Shown piece by piece: positions 41,981 through 48,606 of a DNA stretch of 48,606 nt. The notes beneath the pieces are model-generated. The model was not told where the DNA came from, did not search any database, and was given only the letters and a program-made list of their open reading frames with translations. This DNA is from Candidatus Zixiibacteriota bacterium (GTDB lineage Bacteria > Zixibacteria > MSB-5A5 > UM-FILTER-46-8). Location of the stretch: assembly GCA_014730345.1 (NCBI GenBank), contig WJIJ01000147.1:1-48606 (forward strand), in the 5' to 3' direction. Position numbers and translations under genes: made by a program. The first letter of the stretch is position 1. Each line of letters opens with the position of its first letter.

Positions 41981-42532
41981 TTATTTGTACTTATTATGGC
42001 TTATACTTTTGACTTTGTCAACCTTTTCAATTGCCGCTCTCATCTCCGATACCAAACCCTGGTCATAACTTCGCTGGAATTCCCTGACCGATTCAGCGTA
42101 TTGGTCATAGAACTCATCGCCGTAACCCGGATAGGTTATCATAAGCAGAGAATCGGAAATAAATGACTCAACGACATCCTTTGGCGGAATGGACCCATCC
42201 TGGATAGTATTGAAAATCAGCTTATAGTCCTTTTTCATGCGTTTCTTCAAAGATTTGTACCTGGGCTTCGCCTCTGAAACTACCGAAGACTCGCTGGCAA
42301 GCGTATCTCCATCGGCGATGACCGTCAACGGTTTAAGCTTCATTTTAAAACGGGTTTGCCCGTTTTTGCGTTTAAACTCAAGTTTTAGTTTTTCGAAATC
42401 CAGTGCTTCGACCGGGACAAATCTCTCTTCAAAGGCTTCGCCGTTTTCGAACTCCTCGGCTAATTTTCTCAAAATATCGGATATAGTATCTCCGGATATA
42501 GTCTTTTCGATCTTAATGTCCGTATCACCCAT
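41981..42532 (-). CDS. XXXCH-like protein (first gene of GAK operon)
   Basis: 183 residues in two parts. The N-terminal 75 (ISGDTISDILRKLAEEFENGEAFEERF...LDFEKLKLEFKRKNGQTRFKMKLKPL) resemble an amphi-Trp domain without the Trp. The C-terminal 95 (RYKSLKKRMKKDYKLIFNTIQDGSIPP...LMITYPGYGDEFYDQYAESVREFQRSYDQG...DKVKSISHNKYK) match the GAK-system XXXCH family as I remember it, but the terminal Cys-His reads Ser-His. Function unknown. A TATAAT promoter stands 65 bases upstream. Confidence 0.6.
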   Translation of the reverse strand: MGDTDIKIEKTISGDTISDILRKLAEEFENGEAFEERFVPVEALDFEKLKLEFKRKNGQTRFKMKLKPLTVIADGDTLASESSVVSEAKPRYKSLKKRMKKDYKLIFNTIQDGSIPPKDVVESFISDSLLMITYPGYGDEFYDQYAESVREFQRSYDQGLVSEMRAAIEKVDKVKSISHNKYK

Positions 42533-42596
42533 AATTGATCCTAAAATAATTTTAAATTACTGAACCAGCCAACAGGGAAATGGTGTAAAACTTTAT

Positions 42597-42624
42597 ATTA
42601 TAGTGAATTTTCGGGAAAAGTAAA
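42597..42624 (-). promoter_or_regulatory. Promoter of the GAK-like operon
   Basis: On the minus strand: TTTACT (42619-42624), 16 bases, TATAAT (42597-42602). It is about 65 bases before the first operon start (42532). With the terminator at 35220-35245 it delimits an eight-gene unit. Confidence 0.7.
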
Positions 42625-42846
42625 GCCCTAAATATTTCCATTCCCGCCGTTGGTCCGCGTACTTACTGATGTATCATTAGAACAATCATATTCAAGCATA
42701 GTTCCTCTTCGTTACCATATAGGTATATCGGCATATTGCCACGAATAAGCACATACCATAAATTATTGCATAACTGTAGAATAGGAAAAATACCAAAGCG
42801 GGAACCAAAGAGATGAAAATGTTATTCATTATTTATAGAATGACCA

Positions 42847-42875
42847 TTGACAAATCAAAATCAAATTCATATATT
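42847..42875 (+). promoter_or_regulatory. Promoter of the subtilase gene
   Basis: TTGACA (42847-42852), 17 bases, TATATT (42870-42875): almost a perfect sigma-70 promoter. It gives a leader of about 150 bases before ATG 43034. Confidence 0.7.
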
Positions 42876-43033
42876 AGAGATGATTAATATCACAGAAATA
42901 ATCCTTAAACTATCCATGGATCGGATTAGAAAGGAGGAGTTATCTCGGAAACTACCCACAAAAGTTCCCCTGAAGTTTTTTCTTCGAACAATTAGTACGG
43001 TCACCTGAAACAATTTAATCCTCGGAGGTTGTA

Positions 43034-45073
43034 ATGAAAACCAAACTGTTCCTTGTTGCTCTTTCAATCCTTTTAATCGCTTCTGTATCATACGCTAACT
43101 ACCTGGAAGAGGGCACGGATTACGTACCTAACCGAATTGTTGTAAATTTCCATCCATTGTTTAATGATATTTCCATAGATAAGTCAAGTGGTATTGTAAA
43201 TACAGGAATCGAAAAACTTGACGCGTTAAACCAGAAGTATGTTGCTTATGACATGTACAGGCTTTTTCCGGGGGATAACTCCGAAGAAATGAAATACTTC
43301 TATGTAATCAAATTCGATATCGAGCCGGAACTGGAAACAACGCTTAATGACTATTCCGGCCTGGATATAGTCGAGCATGTCGAACCTGTCGGTCTCCATC
43401 CGATCTATGATACCCCTAACGACCCGTCCTATGGCACCCAGTGGCATCTGCCGAAAGTGGAAGCCCCATCAGCCTGGGACATTGAAAAGGGAGATCCTGA
43501 TATAGTGATCGGTATTCCCGACACCGGAGTTGACTATGATCATCCGGACCTCGCCGACCACATGTGGATCAATGATGCCGAGGATATTAATAATAATGGT
43601 ATCTTTGACAGCGGAGACATCAATAATATTGACGACGATGGCAATGGATATATAGACGATGTTATCGGCTACGACTGGGTGGACAACGCCAGCTGGTGCA
43701 CCGATAACGACTGCGATAATCCTGACAATGACCCGATGGACTATCATGGTCACGGCACCCATTGCTCCGGCATAGCGGCCGCTGTTACAGATAATGGCAC
43801 AGGGGTTGCGGGTTTGGATTGGAATGGTACGGTAATGTGCCTGCGCATAGGTTATGCCAGCTGGTTCGGCGGAACCGTCCAGATGGACGCGGCCGCTTCG
43901 GCTATTAACTACGCCAGGAACAAAGGGGTAAAGGTTATCTCCTGCAGTTGGGGCAACTCCAACAGCGGCGGTCTCGGAACGGCGGTTACCAACTTTATTA
44001 ATTCCGGCGGCGTATTACTCGTGGCCGCTGGCAACAATAATGACCAGAACGCCAGCTATCTCGCCGGCAGAAGCGACTGCGTGGCGGTTGCCGCTACTGA
44101 CCGCACCGACCACAAGGCTTCCTTCTCGAGCTATGGAACCTGGGTCGATGTTTGCGCTCCCGGTGTAGACATCTACAGCACCGTGTTTAACAACAGCTAT
44201 ACTTACATGGATGGAACTTCGATGTCCACTCCGCTTGCCGCCGGTCTCGTGGGACTTATCTTCTCCCAGAATCCCGGCTTCTCTTCGTTGCAGGCGAGAC
44301 AACAGTTATATGACAGTTGTGATGATATCGATGGTATCAATCCCAGTTATGCCGGCAAACTCGGCCACGGCAGGATCAACGCTTATGAAGCGCTTGTAGG
44401 CGGAGGATATCCCGATGTCGATATCCTTATGACCGCTCACAATCCTATCTGCCAGCAGGGCGGTTATTTCACCTTTACCGGTGAGATTACCAACAACGAG
44501 GCTAACAGCAATGTGGTAGATGTATGGACGATGGTCAGGCTTCCGGGCGGCGGGTTATTTGGACCGGCCCTCGAATTCTATAACCTGAACCTTTCTGCAT
44601 ATCAGCACATACAAGTTGATACTGTCCGCCAGGATGTACCGTATTACGCTCCGACCGGCCAGTATACATACGTGTCTTACTGCGGAGATTACCCGAACGA
44701 CAAGTATGATTCTTCATACTTCGCCTTTGTAGTTACAACCGCGGTTGACGGCGGCGGAGCCGATAGCTGGGCAGTGTACGGATGGGGCGATCAGACTCCG
44801 GGGATTCCCGCTGAATACTCCCTTTCTGACAACTATCCCAACCCGTTCAACAGCTCAACCGCTATTAACTTCAGCCTTCCCAATGAATCTTATGTGAAGC
44901 TGGATGTTTACAATCTGCAGGGGCAGAAAATCGAAACCCTTGTGGATGGCCAGCTTAATGGCGGTAATCATACCATTAACTGGGACGCGGGCAAATACTC
45001 AACTGGTGTTTACTTCTATAAATTGGATGCCGGTGATTTCTCGCAGACCAAGAGGATGACCCTGCTGAAGTAA
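43034..45073 (+). CDS. Exported subtilisin-like serine peptidase with C-terminal sorting domain
   Basis: 679 residues. A signal peptide (about 1-21) is followed by a propeptide-like region with VPNRIVVNFHPLF and a beta-strand pattern as in fervidolysin-type prodomains. The S8 triad is complete: Asp163 (GIPDTGVDYDHPDL), His240 (YHGHGTHCSGIAA) and Ser near 395 (GTSMSTPLAAG). A Ca-binding-like insert (DINNNGIFDSGDINNIDDDGNGYIDD) lies between Asp and His. The C-terminal 80 residues (LSDNYPNPFNSSTAINFSLP...YVKLDVYNLQGQKIETLVDGQ...STGVYFYKLDAGDFSQTKRMTLLK) are a sorting domain for secretion to the surface. SD GGAGG precedes ATG 43034. Confidence 0.93.
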   Translation: MKTKLFLVALSILLIASVSYANYLEEGTDYVPNRIVVNFHPLFNDISIDKSSGIVNTGIEKLDALNQKYVAYDMYRLFPGDNSEEMKYFYVIKFDIEPELETTLNDYSGLDIVEHVEPVGLHPIYDTPNDPSYGTQWHLPKVEAPSAWDIEKGDPDIVIGIPDTGVDYDHPDLADHMWINDAEDINNNGIFDSGDINNIDDDGNGYIDDVIGYDWVDNASWCTDNDCDNPDNDPMDYHGHGTHCSGIAAAVTDNGTGVAGLDWNGTVMCLRIGYASWFGGTVQMDAAASAINYARNKGVKVISCSWGNSNSGGLGTAVTNFINSGGVLLVAAGNNNDQNASYLAGRSDCVAVAATDRTDHKASFSSYGTWVDVCAPGVDIYSTVFNNSYTYMDGTSMSTPLAAGLVGLIFSQNPGFSSLQARQQLYDSCDDIDGINPSYAGKLGHGRINAYEALVGGGYPDVDILMTAHNPICQQGGYFTFTGEITNNEANSNVVDVWTMVRLPGGGLFGPALEFYNLNLSAYQHIQVDTVRQDVPYYAPTGQYTYVSYCGDYPNDKYDSSYFAFVVTTAVDGGGADSWAVYGWGDQTPGIPAEYSLSDNYPNPFNSSTAINFSLPNESYVKLDVYNLQGQKIETLVDGQLNGGNHTINWDAGKYSTGVYFYKLDAGDFSQTKRMTLLK

Positions 45074-45098
45074 AATCGGCAACGATTCGATATAAAAT

Positions 45099-45130
45099 AA
45101 AAAAAGCCCGGCGCGATGCCGGGCTTTTTT
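45099..45130. terminator. Bidirectional terminator between the subtilase and thioredoxin genes
   Basis: Stem GCCCGGC/GCCGGGC (7 bases, 5-base loop) flanked by A6 on the left and T6 on the right, so it works in either direction for the convergent genes ending at 45073 and 45143. Confidence 0.92.
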
Positions 45131-45142
45131 ATTACGAAATTA

Positions 45143-45505
45143 TCAGGCTATTTTATCGAGCCTTTCTTTCAGGGGTTTGAGCGGCAGCAATCCGTCTATC
45201 CGGTCAACCACTTCGCCCTTTTTAAACAGCAATAAGGCTGGTATGCTGGAAATATTGTGGCGCCGGGGCGCTTCGGGATTTTTCTCGACATTGAGCTTGT
45301 AGAACTTCATCCGGTGCAGATATTGCGGACCGAGCTCCCGCAACAGCCCGCTCATAACATGGCATGGCGAACACCATGAAGCCCAGAAATCCACGAGAAC
45401 CGGGAGTTCCGATTTCATGACCTTCTCATCGAAAATTTCATCGGTTATCTCCACCGGCTCCCCTGGCTTGGGCTTGCCGCCGAATATCTTATCCAACAAT
45501 CCCAT
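45143..45505 (-). CDS. Thioredoxin-family protein
   Basis: 120 residues. The active site is FWASWCSPCHVM, a WCSPC in place of the usual WCGPC. The rest fits thioredoxin (DFWASWC, FYKLNVEKNPEAPRRHNISSIPALLLFKKGEVVDRIDGLLP with cis-Pro in SSIPALLLF). No signal peptide, so it is cytoplasmic. The N-terminus has an extra 25 residues before the fold (LLDKIFGGKPKPGEPVEI). Stands 30 bases after the Mrp-type ATPase gene; the two may share a transcript. Confidence 0.9.
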   Translation of the reverse strand: MGLLDKIFGGKPKPGEPVEITDEIFDEKVMKSELPVLVDFWASWCSPCHVMSGLLRELGPQYLHRMKFYKLNVEKNPEAPRRHNISSIPALLLFKKGEVVDRIDGLLPLKPLKERLDKIA

Positions 45506-45535
45506 TAATTCAATTCCTCGTGTGCTTGTTTACAT

Positions 45536-46411
45536 CTACGAATTCTGAATTGTTTCTATTACGGATTTAAACGCTTTTGCCGCTTCACGTTCAGGGTAAT
45601 TACGCAAATAATCGACGCCGAGATCCGAAGACTCGACTATCTGCGGGTCTATGGGAATACTCCCGAGGAACTTAACGCCCATCGACTCGGCCATATCACT
45701 GCCGCCGTGCGATTTGAACAGCTCTGTTTTCTCCCCGCAGTGGGGGCAAATGAAACCGGCCATGTTCTCAACTACGCCGAGGATAGGGAGCTCTACTTTC
45801 CTGCAGAACCCGATAGATTTACGGACATCATCGATAGCCAACTGCTGGGGAGTGGTAACAATTACCGCCCCATCGAGGTTATTGCTTAAAAGCTGTACCA
45901 CCGAAAGCGGCTCATCGCCGGTGCCCGGAGGGGAATCAATAATCAGGTAATCCAGCTCTCCCCATTCCACATCGCGGAGGAACTGACGGATAAGGCTGTA
46001 TTTCAAGGGACCGCGCCATATTACCGGGTCATCGGTATTCATCATTAAAAAGCCCACCGACATAACCGAAAGATTGTCGCTTTTCTTAATCGGGTGAATT
46101 GAATCATCGGTGCCGGTGATCGGTTCACTTTCCAGACCCATCAGCTTGGGTATACTGGGACCGTGGATATCGATATCCATCAATCCGACCTTCTTGCCGG
46201 CTAAAGCCAGCGAAGTAGCCAAATTCGCGGCTACGGTGCTTTTACCCACGCCGCCTTTGCCGGACAGCACGACTATTTTCTTCTTTATCTGGGACATCCT
46301 TTTATCCAGGGCTTCGTTTTCCATGGACTGCTGGGACGCCTCGGCTATATTCTTCTCGAAGGTTTCGGCTATTTCCTCTTCTTCGCTTTTTGGTTTATTC
46401 TCATCAGCCAT
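45536..46411 (-). CDS. Mrp/NBP35-family ATPase (Fe-S carrier)
   Basis: 291 residues. An acidic N-terminal helix (about 1-42) leads to the deviant Walker A GKGGVGKST near 52-60 and the MRP motif DIDIHGPSIPKLMG. The segment NMAGFICPHCGEKTELF has a CxxC pair that binds the bridging Fe-S cluster in this family. It takes part in Fe-S protein assembly. The next gene is a thioredoxin, which could supply reducing power; that pairing is inference. Confidence 0.93.
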   Translation of the reverse strand: MADENKPKSEEEEIAETFEKNIAEASQQSMENEALDKRMSQIKKKIVVLSGKGGVGKSTVAANLATSLALAGKKVGLMDIDIHGPSIPKLMGLESEPITGTDDSIHPIKKSDNLSVMSVGFLMMNTDDPVIWRGPLKYSLIRQFLRDVEWGELDYLIIDSPPGTGDEPLSVVQLLSNNLDGAVIVTTPQQLAIDDVRKSIGFCRKVELPILGVVENMAGFICPHCGEKTELFKSHGGSDMAESMGVKFLGSIPIDPQIVESSDLGVDYLRNYPEREAAKAFKSVIETIQNS

Positions 46412-46548
46412 ATTTAGTCTCTCTTTTATTATTGTTAGCTTTTAGTTAAATCCCCTACTTTAATCATAAAATAGGGCTCAAAATAATATTAATAGCTTTA
46501 AATGGCAAATTGTTTCGATAATATTTATGTAATTCAGGTAATAGGGAT

Positions 46549-47688
46549 TTAGCGAGTTGATATGAATATAAATGGAATAATAAAGAACATCACGATAACA
46601 ATCACTATGGGGATAAACCGGTTTTTCTCTGAAATTTCGGCGACTTTCAAAGCGATGTTGATGGGGATCTTTTTGAGGGGTAGAAATACGGCCATACCAC
46701 TGCAGTTGAAGAAGAAATGGGCAAAAGCAACGGTCAGACCAGCTTCCTTACCAGCTACCAGCGCGGCGAATATAGCGGTCAATGTTGTTCCTACATTGGC
46801 GCCCAAAGCGTAAGGATACATCTGCGTAATAGTGAGAACTCCCGCGCCCAGCAATGGCACCACCAATGACAGGGTTATTGATGAAGACTGCATTATCGCC
46901 GTCAGCACAAAACCAAGCAGTAAGGCTTTGATGGTATTGCTGAACAGATAGGTTCCGAAGAAAGCTTTAATTTTATTGAGAACGAGGTAGCGCATATTAT
47001 CTACAATAAATTTTAGGGATATAAACAGCAGTATCAATGCTATGAAAATGCCAATCCATTCGTAGCCTTCGATTTGATGCAGTATTATCTTTACTAAAGG
47101 CTTGACCGCGTAATCCAGCGGAGACCCGAAATACTCAAAACCATGCGCTTTGCTAAACATTGATGAGAAATAGACGGCAAACCGCCCGAGGAAATTAGTA
47201 TAATACTGCAATGGCAAAAATATAATCACCGCCAGCAAGTTGAATATATCATCCACTATCGCGCCCGCATAAGCCAGCCCGAACTCCTGCCGCCGGTTGA
47301 TATGAGCGAAGGAAACAACGGTGTTGGTGACGGTTGTGCCGATATTAGCACCCATCACCATAGGGATAGCCCACTCGATTTTCAATGCCCCTCCGGCAAC
47401 CAGCGCAACTATGGTTGAAGTTGTAGAGGAAGATGATTGAACAATTGATGTCGCCAGTATCCCTATGAATAACCCAACGACTGGATTCGATGTCGCTTCG
47501 AAAAGCGATTTGGCATAATCACTACCGAGTCCCTTGAATGACGAGCCAAGAAGTTTGACCGCCACAATAAAAAGATATATAAAAACGATTAAGTATATAA
47601 CGCGGAGAACTACATCAAGAGTGGACTTGTTATATGACTTCGCCCCGTTCCCATTAGTTTTTGGTCCAGAGTTTTCCGACGAACTCAA
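46549..47688 (-). CDS. Na/Pi cotransporter family protein (NptA-like)
   Basis: 379 residues. The two inverted repeats of the Na/Pi-cotransporter family each carry the QSSS motif: LATSIVQSSSSTTSTIVALVAGGAL...MVMGANIGTTVTN and LTAIMQSSSITLSLVVPLLGAGVL...YALGANVGTTLT. There are about nine membrane helices. It imports phosphate with sodium, or in some bacteria exports it. The start is TTG 47688, 7 bases after AGGAG; no ATG fits better. The usual C-terminal PhoU domain of many relatives is absent, but a separate PhoU-domain gene is divergent at 47948. Confidence 0.9.
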   Translation of the reverse strand: MSSSENSGPKTNGNGAKSYNKSTLDVVLRVIYLIVFIYLFIVAVKLLGSSFKGLGSDYAKSLFEATSNPVVGLFIGILATSIVQSSSSTTSTIVALVAGGALKIEWAIPMVMGANIGTTVTNTVVSFAHINRRQEFGLAYAGAIVDDIFNLLAVIIFLPLQYYTNFLGRFAVYFSSMFSKAHGFEYFGSPLDYAVKPLVKIILHQIEGYEWIGIFIALILLFISLKFIVDNMRYLVLNKIKAFFGTYLFSNTIKALLLGFVLTAIMQSSSITLSLVVPLLGAGVLTITQMYPYALGANVGTTLTAIFAALVAGKEAGLTVAFAHFFFNCSGMAVFLPLKKIPINIALKVAEISEKNRFIPIVIVIVMFFIIPFIFISTR

Positions 47689-47731
47689 TTATAAACTCCT
47701 ATTGAAACTTCTTCAGTCGGGTAAAGAGTTG

Positions 47732-47760
47732 AAAATATATCGCGGTTGCAATCCTGTCAA
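47732..47760 (-). promoter_or_regulatory. Promoter of the Na/Pi transporter gene
   Basis: On the minus strand: TTGACA (47755-47760), 17 bases, TATTTT (47732-47737), about 45 bases before the TTG start at 47688. The 11-base repeats at 47781-47797 lie 20 bases upstream of the -35. Confidence 0.6.
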
Positions 47761-47780
47761 GCTATAAGTGACCTTTGAAT

Positions 47781-47797
47781 TGTTAGGATTTTGTTAG
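47781..47797 (-). promoter_or_regulatory. Candidate Pho-box-like direct repeat upstream of the Na/Pi transporter
   Basis: On the minus strand, CTAACA (47792-47797) and CTAACA (47781-47786), 11 bases apart; the 11-base unit repeats exactly. The hexamer and period match the array at 28618-28645. The orientation relative to the gene is the same in both cases. Confidence 0.5.
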
Positions 47798-47854
47798 GAT
47801 TGCCACAATTCTACAGTATTAAACATACTCTTTAAAATTCGCGGTTTTACTTAC

Positions 47855-47883
47855 TTGATTTTTATCATTTGACCGTTTATAAT
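47855..47883 (+). promoter_or_regulatory. Promoter of the PhoU-domain gene
   Basis: TTGATT (47855-47860), 17 bases, TATAAT (47878-47883), 64 bases before ATG 47948. Confidence 0.65.
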
Positions 47884-47947
47884 TATTCCGTAAATATAAT
47901 TATCTTTGTACCGAAATATTATTAACACTAACTTTTGGAAGTGGGAA

Positions 47948-48606
47948 ATGTTTGATATGTTCAAAACCATAAAAGAACTCTGGGGAAAGGACAAACTGCT
48001 TGATTCAGCTTACGAAGATACATTCAAGATGTTGTCCGAATCGCTTAACATGTTCAAAGCCTCTGTTAAATCGCTTCGGGAATCTGATACCGGTGAAATA
48101 GAATTCGATATTTATGAAAAAGATATTCGGATAAACAAACTTCAGAGAAGGGTGCGTAAACAGGTGATTACGCATGTTGCCGTCGGCGGGTATGTTGCTT
48201 CGGCAGATGTAGGTCCCGGGCTGGCCCTGACCAGTATCGTTATCGATGTGGAGCGTACCGCCGATTACGCTAAAAATATTTGGGAGCTGGCTGTAGCCCA
48301 TCCTAAAAAACTAACCTGCGGTCCTCTTGAAAAAGACATTAATTTCCTGGAAGAAGCGGTTGAATCTAAATTCGAGAGAGTCATCAAAACTCTTCAGGAT
48401 TCCGACGAAGAATCCGCCACCGCGATACTTCATGATTACAAAGAACTCAGTAAACATTGCGATCGGTTAGTGGAAAAACTTATTAAAGATGAAATAACCG
48501 AGCTTACCCAGGGTGACGCCGTTGCTACCGCGCTATTCATTAGGTACTTAAAAAGAGTCAATGGACACCTGACCAATATCACCACAAGCATAGTGAATCC
48601 TTTCCA
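47948..48606 (+). CDS. PhoU-domain protein (3' truncated by the window)
   Basis: 219 residues are visible from ATG 47948 and the frame is still open at the last base. The sequence is all-helical: MFDMFKTIKELWGKDKLLDS, then FDIYEKDIRINKLQRRVRKQVITHVA, SIVIDVERTADYAKNIWELA and FIRYLKRVNGHLTNITTSIV. The two paired helical repeats with VERTAD and LKRVNGHLTNI occupy the positions of PhoU metal clusters. PhoU proteins control phosphate transport. The divergent gene is an Na/Pi cotransporter, so regulation of that transporter is the natural role. DUF47-type is a possible alternative. Confidence 0.85.
   Translation, partial: MFDMFKTIKELWGKDKLLDSAYEDTFKMLSESLNMFKASVKSLRESDTGEIEFDIYEKDIRINKLQRRVRKQVITHVAVGGYVASADVGPGLALTSIVIDVERTADYAKNIWELAVAHPKKLTCGPLEKDINFLEEAVESKFERVIKTLQDSDEESATAILHDYKELSKHCDRLVEKLIKDEITELTQGDAVATALFIRYLKRVNGHLTNITTSIVNPF

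Larger units (their letters stand above)
42533..43033. other. Intergenic region between the GAK operon and the subtilase gene
   Basis: 501 bases without a convincing gene. It holds the divergent promoters of the GAK operon (42597-42624) and the subtilase (42847-42875). The subtilase leader is about 150 bases and contains AAAGGAGGAG at about 42930-42939 with no fitting start codon; a 30-codon frame (42916-43008) overlaps this and is probably chance. Nothing else was recognised. Confidence 0.6.

Noticed and set aside
42867-43091. 74-codon minus-strand frame spanning the subtilase promoter and start
   Set aside because: No SD, no family pattern, and it overlaps the -10 and start codon of a strong gene.
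48005-48301. 98-codon minus-strand frame near the right end
   Set aside because: Antisense to the PhoU-domain gene, whose frame is open from a proper start with a consensus promoter to the window edge.
1-48606. CRISPR arrays, tRNAs, insertion sequences, integrases
   Set aside because: No spaced direct-repeat array, cloverleaf, transposase-like protein or terminal inverted repeats were found on reading both strands; the tandem lipoproteins are gene duplicates and not a mobile element.

Overview
The window is 48.6 kb of ordinary bacterial chromosome of moderate GC. It looks like a Gram-negative member of the FCB/'candidate phylum' radiation, in the style of Zixibacteria, Marinimicrobia or KSB1; no rRNA or marker phylogeny is present, so the phylum is inference. 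The reasons are secreted proteins ending in YPNPFN-type C-terminal sorting domains (2-862 and 43034-45073), a PorV/PorQ-like barrel, FadL and Wzi-like barrels, a TonB-dependent receptor and many lipoproteins. TGA, TAA and TAG all serve as stops, and both SD-led and apparently SD-less starts occur. I saw no tRNA, rRNA, insertion sequence, phage or CRISPR.

Layout. 2-862: 3' end of a secreted beta-helix/Fn3-type protein. 873-3743: zur-znuABC zinc uptake operon with a palindrome just before zur. 3855-9870: FKBP isomerase, MFS transporter, esterase lipoprotein, FadL-like porin and TPR protein, all on the minus strand. 10068-15535: MscS channel, two tandem propeller lipoproteins (one cut short by a TGA inside the conserved C-terminus), a glycosyltransferase and a DUF202 protein. 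15539-21122: YjbQ/isochorismatase pair, then a four-gene operon of two roadblock-like proteins plus Wzi-like and PorV-like barrels. 21385-25543: ECF sigma factor with a bactofilin-like membrane protein, an acyltransferase and an AI-2E-type permease. 25624-28062: zinc/cadmium P-type ATPase with its SmtB/CzrA-type ArsR repressor and two palindromic operators. 28704-32655: TonB receptor plus beta-propeller phytase-like lipoprotein. 32652-35115: proline iminopeptidase-like hydrolase and an M1-like peptidase lipoprotein.

The most unusual block is 35220-42624. It is an eight-gene minus-strand operon with a visible promoter (TTTACT-N16-TATAAT) and a visible terminator. In transcription order it encodes an XXXCH-like protein, a PHP-superfamily-like phosphoesterase, an amphi-Trp protein, a PhoU-APH kinase fusion, an ATP-grasp ligase, an HprK-related kinase, a CofD/YvcK-like protein and a second amphi-Trp protein. 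This matches the named but functionally unknown 'GAK system' (families recalled from NCBIfam/TIGRFAM; no search was run). It looks like a small-molecule or peptide phosphorylation/conjugation pathway.

43034-48606: exported subtilase, thioredoxin, Mrp-type ATPase, then a Na/Pi cotransporter divergent from a PhoU-domain protein that runs off the window. Phosphate is a recurring theme: phytase, PhoU fusion, NptA-like transporter and PhoU. Eleven-base direct repeats of a CTAACA-like hexamer lie upstream of both the receptor-phytase pair and the Na/Pi transporter, in the same orientation relative to the genes, which suggests a PhoB/PhoP-type regulon.
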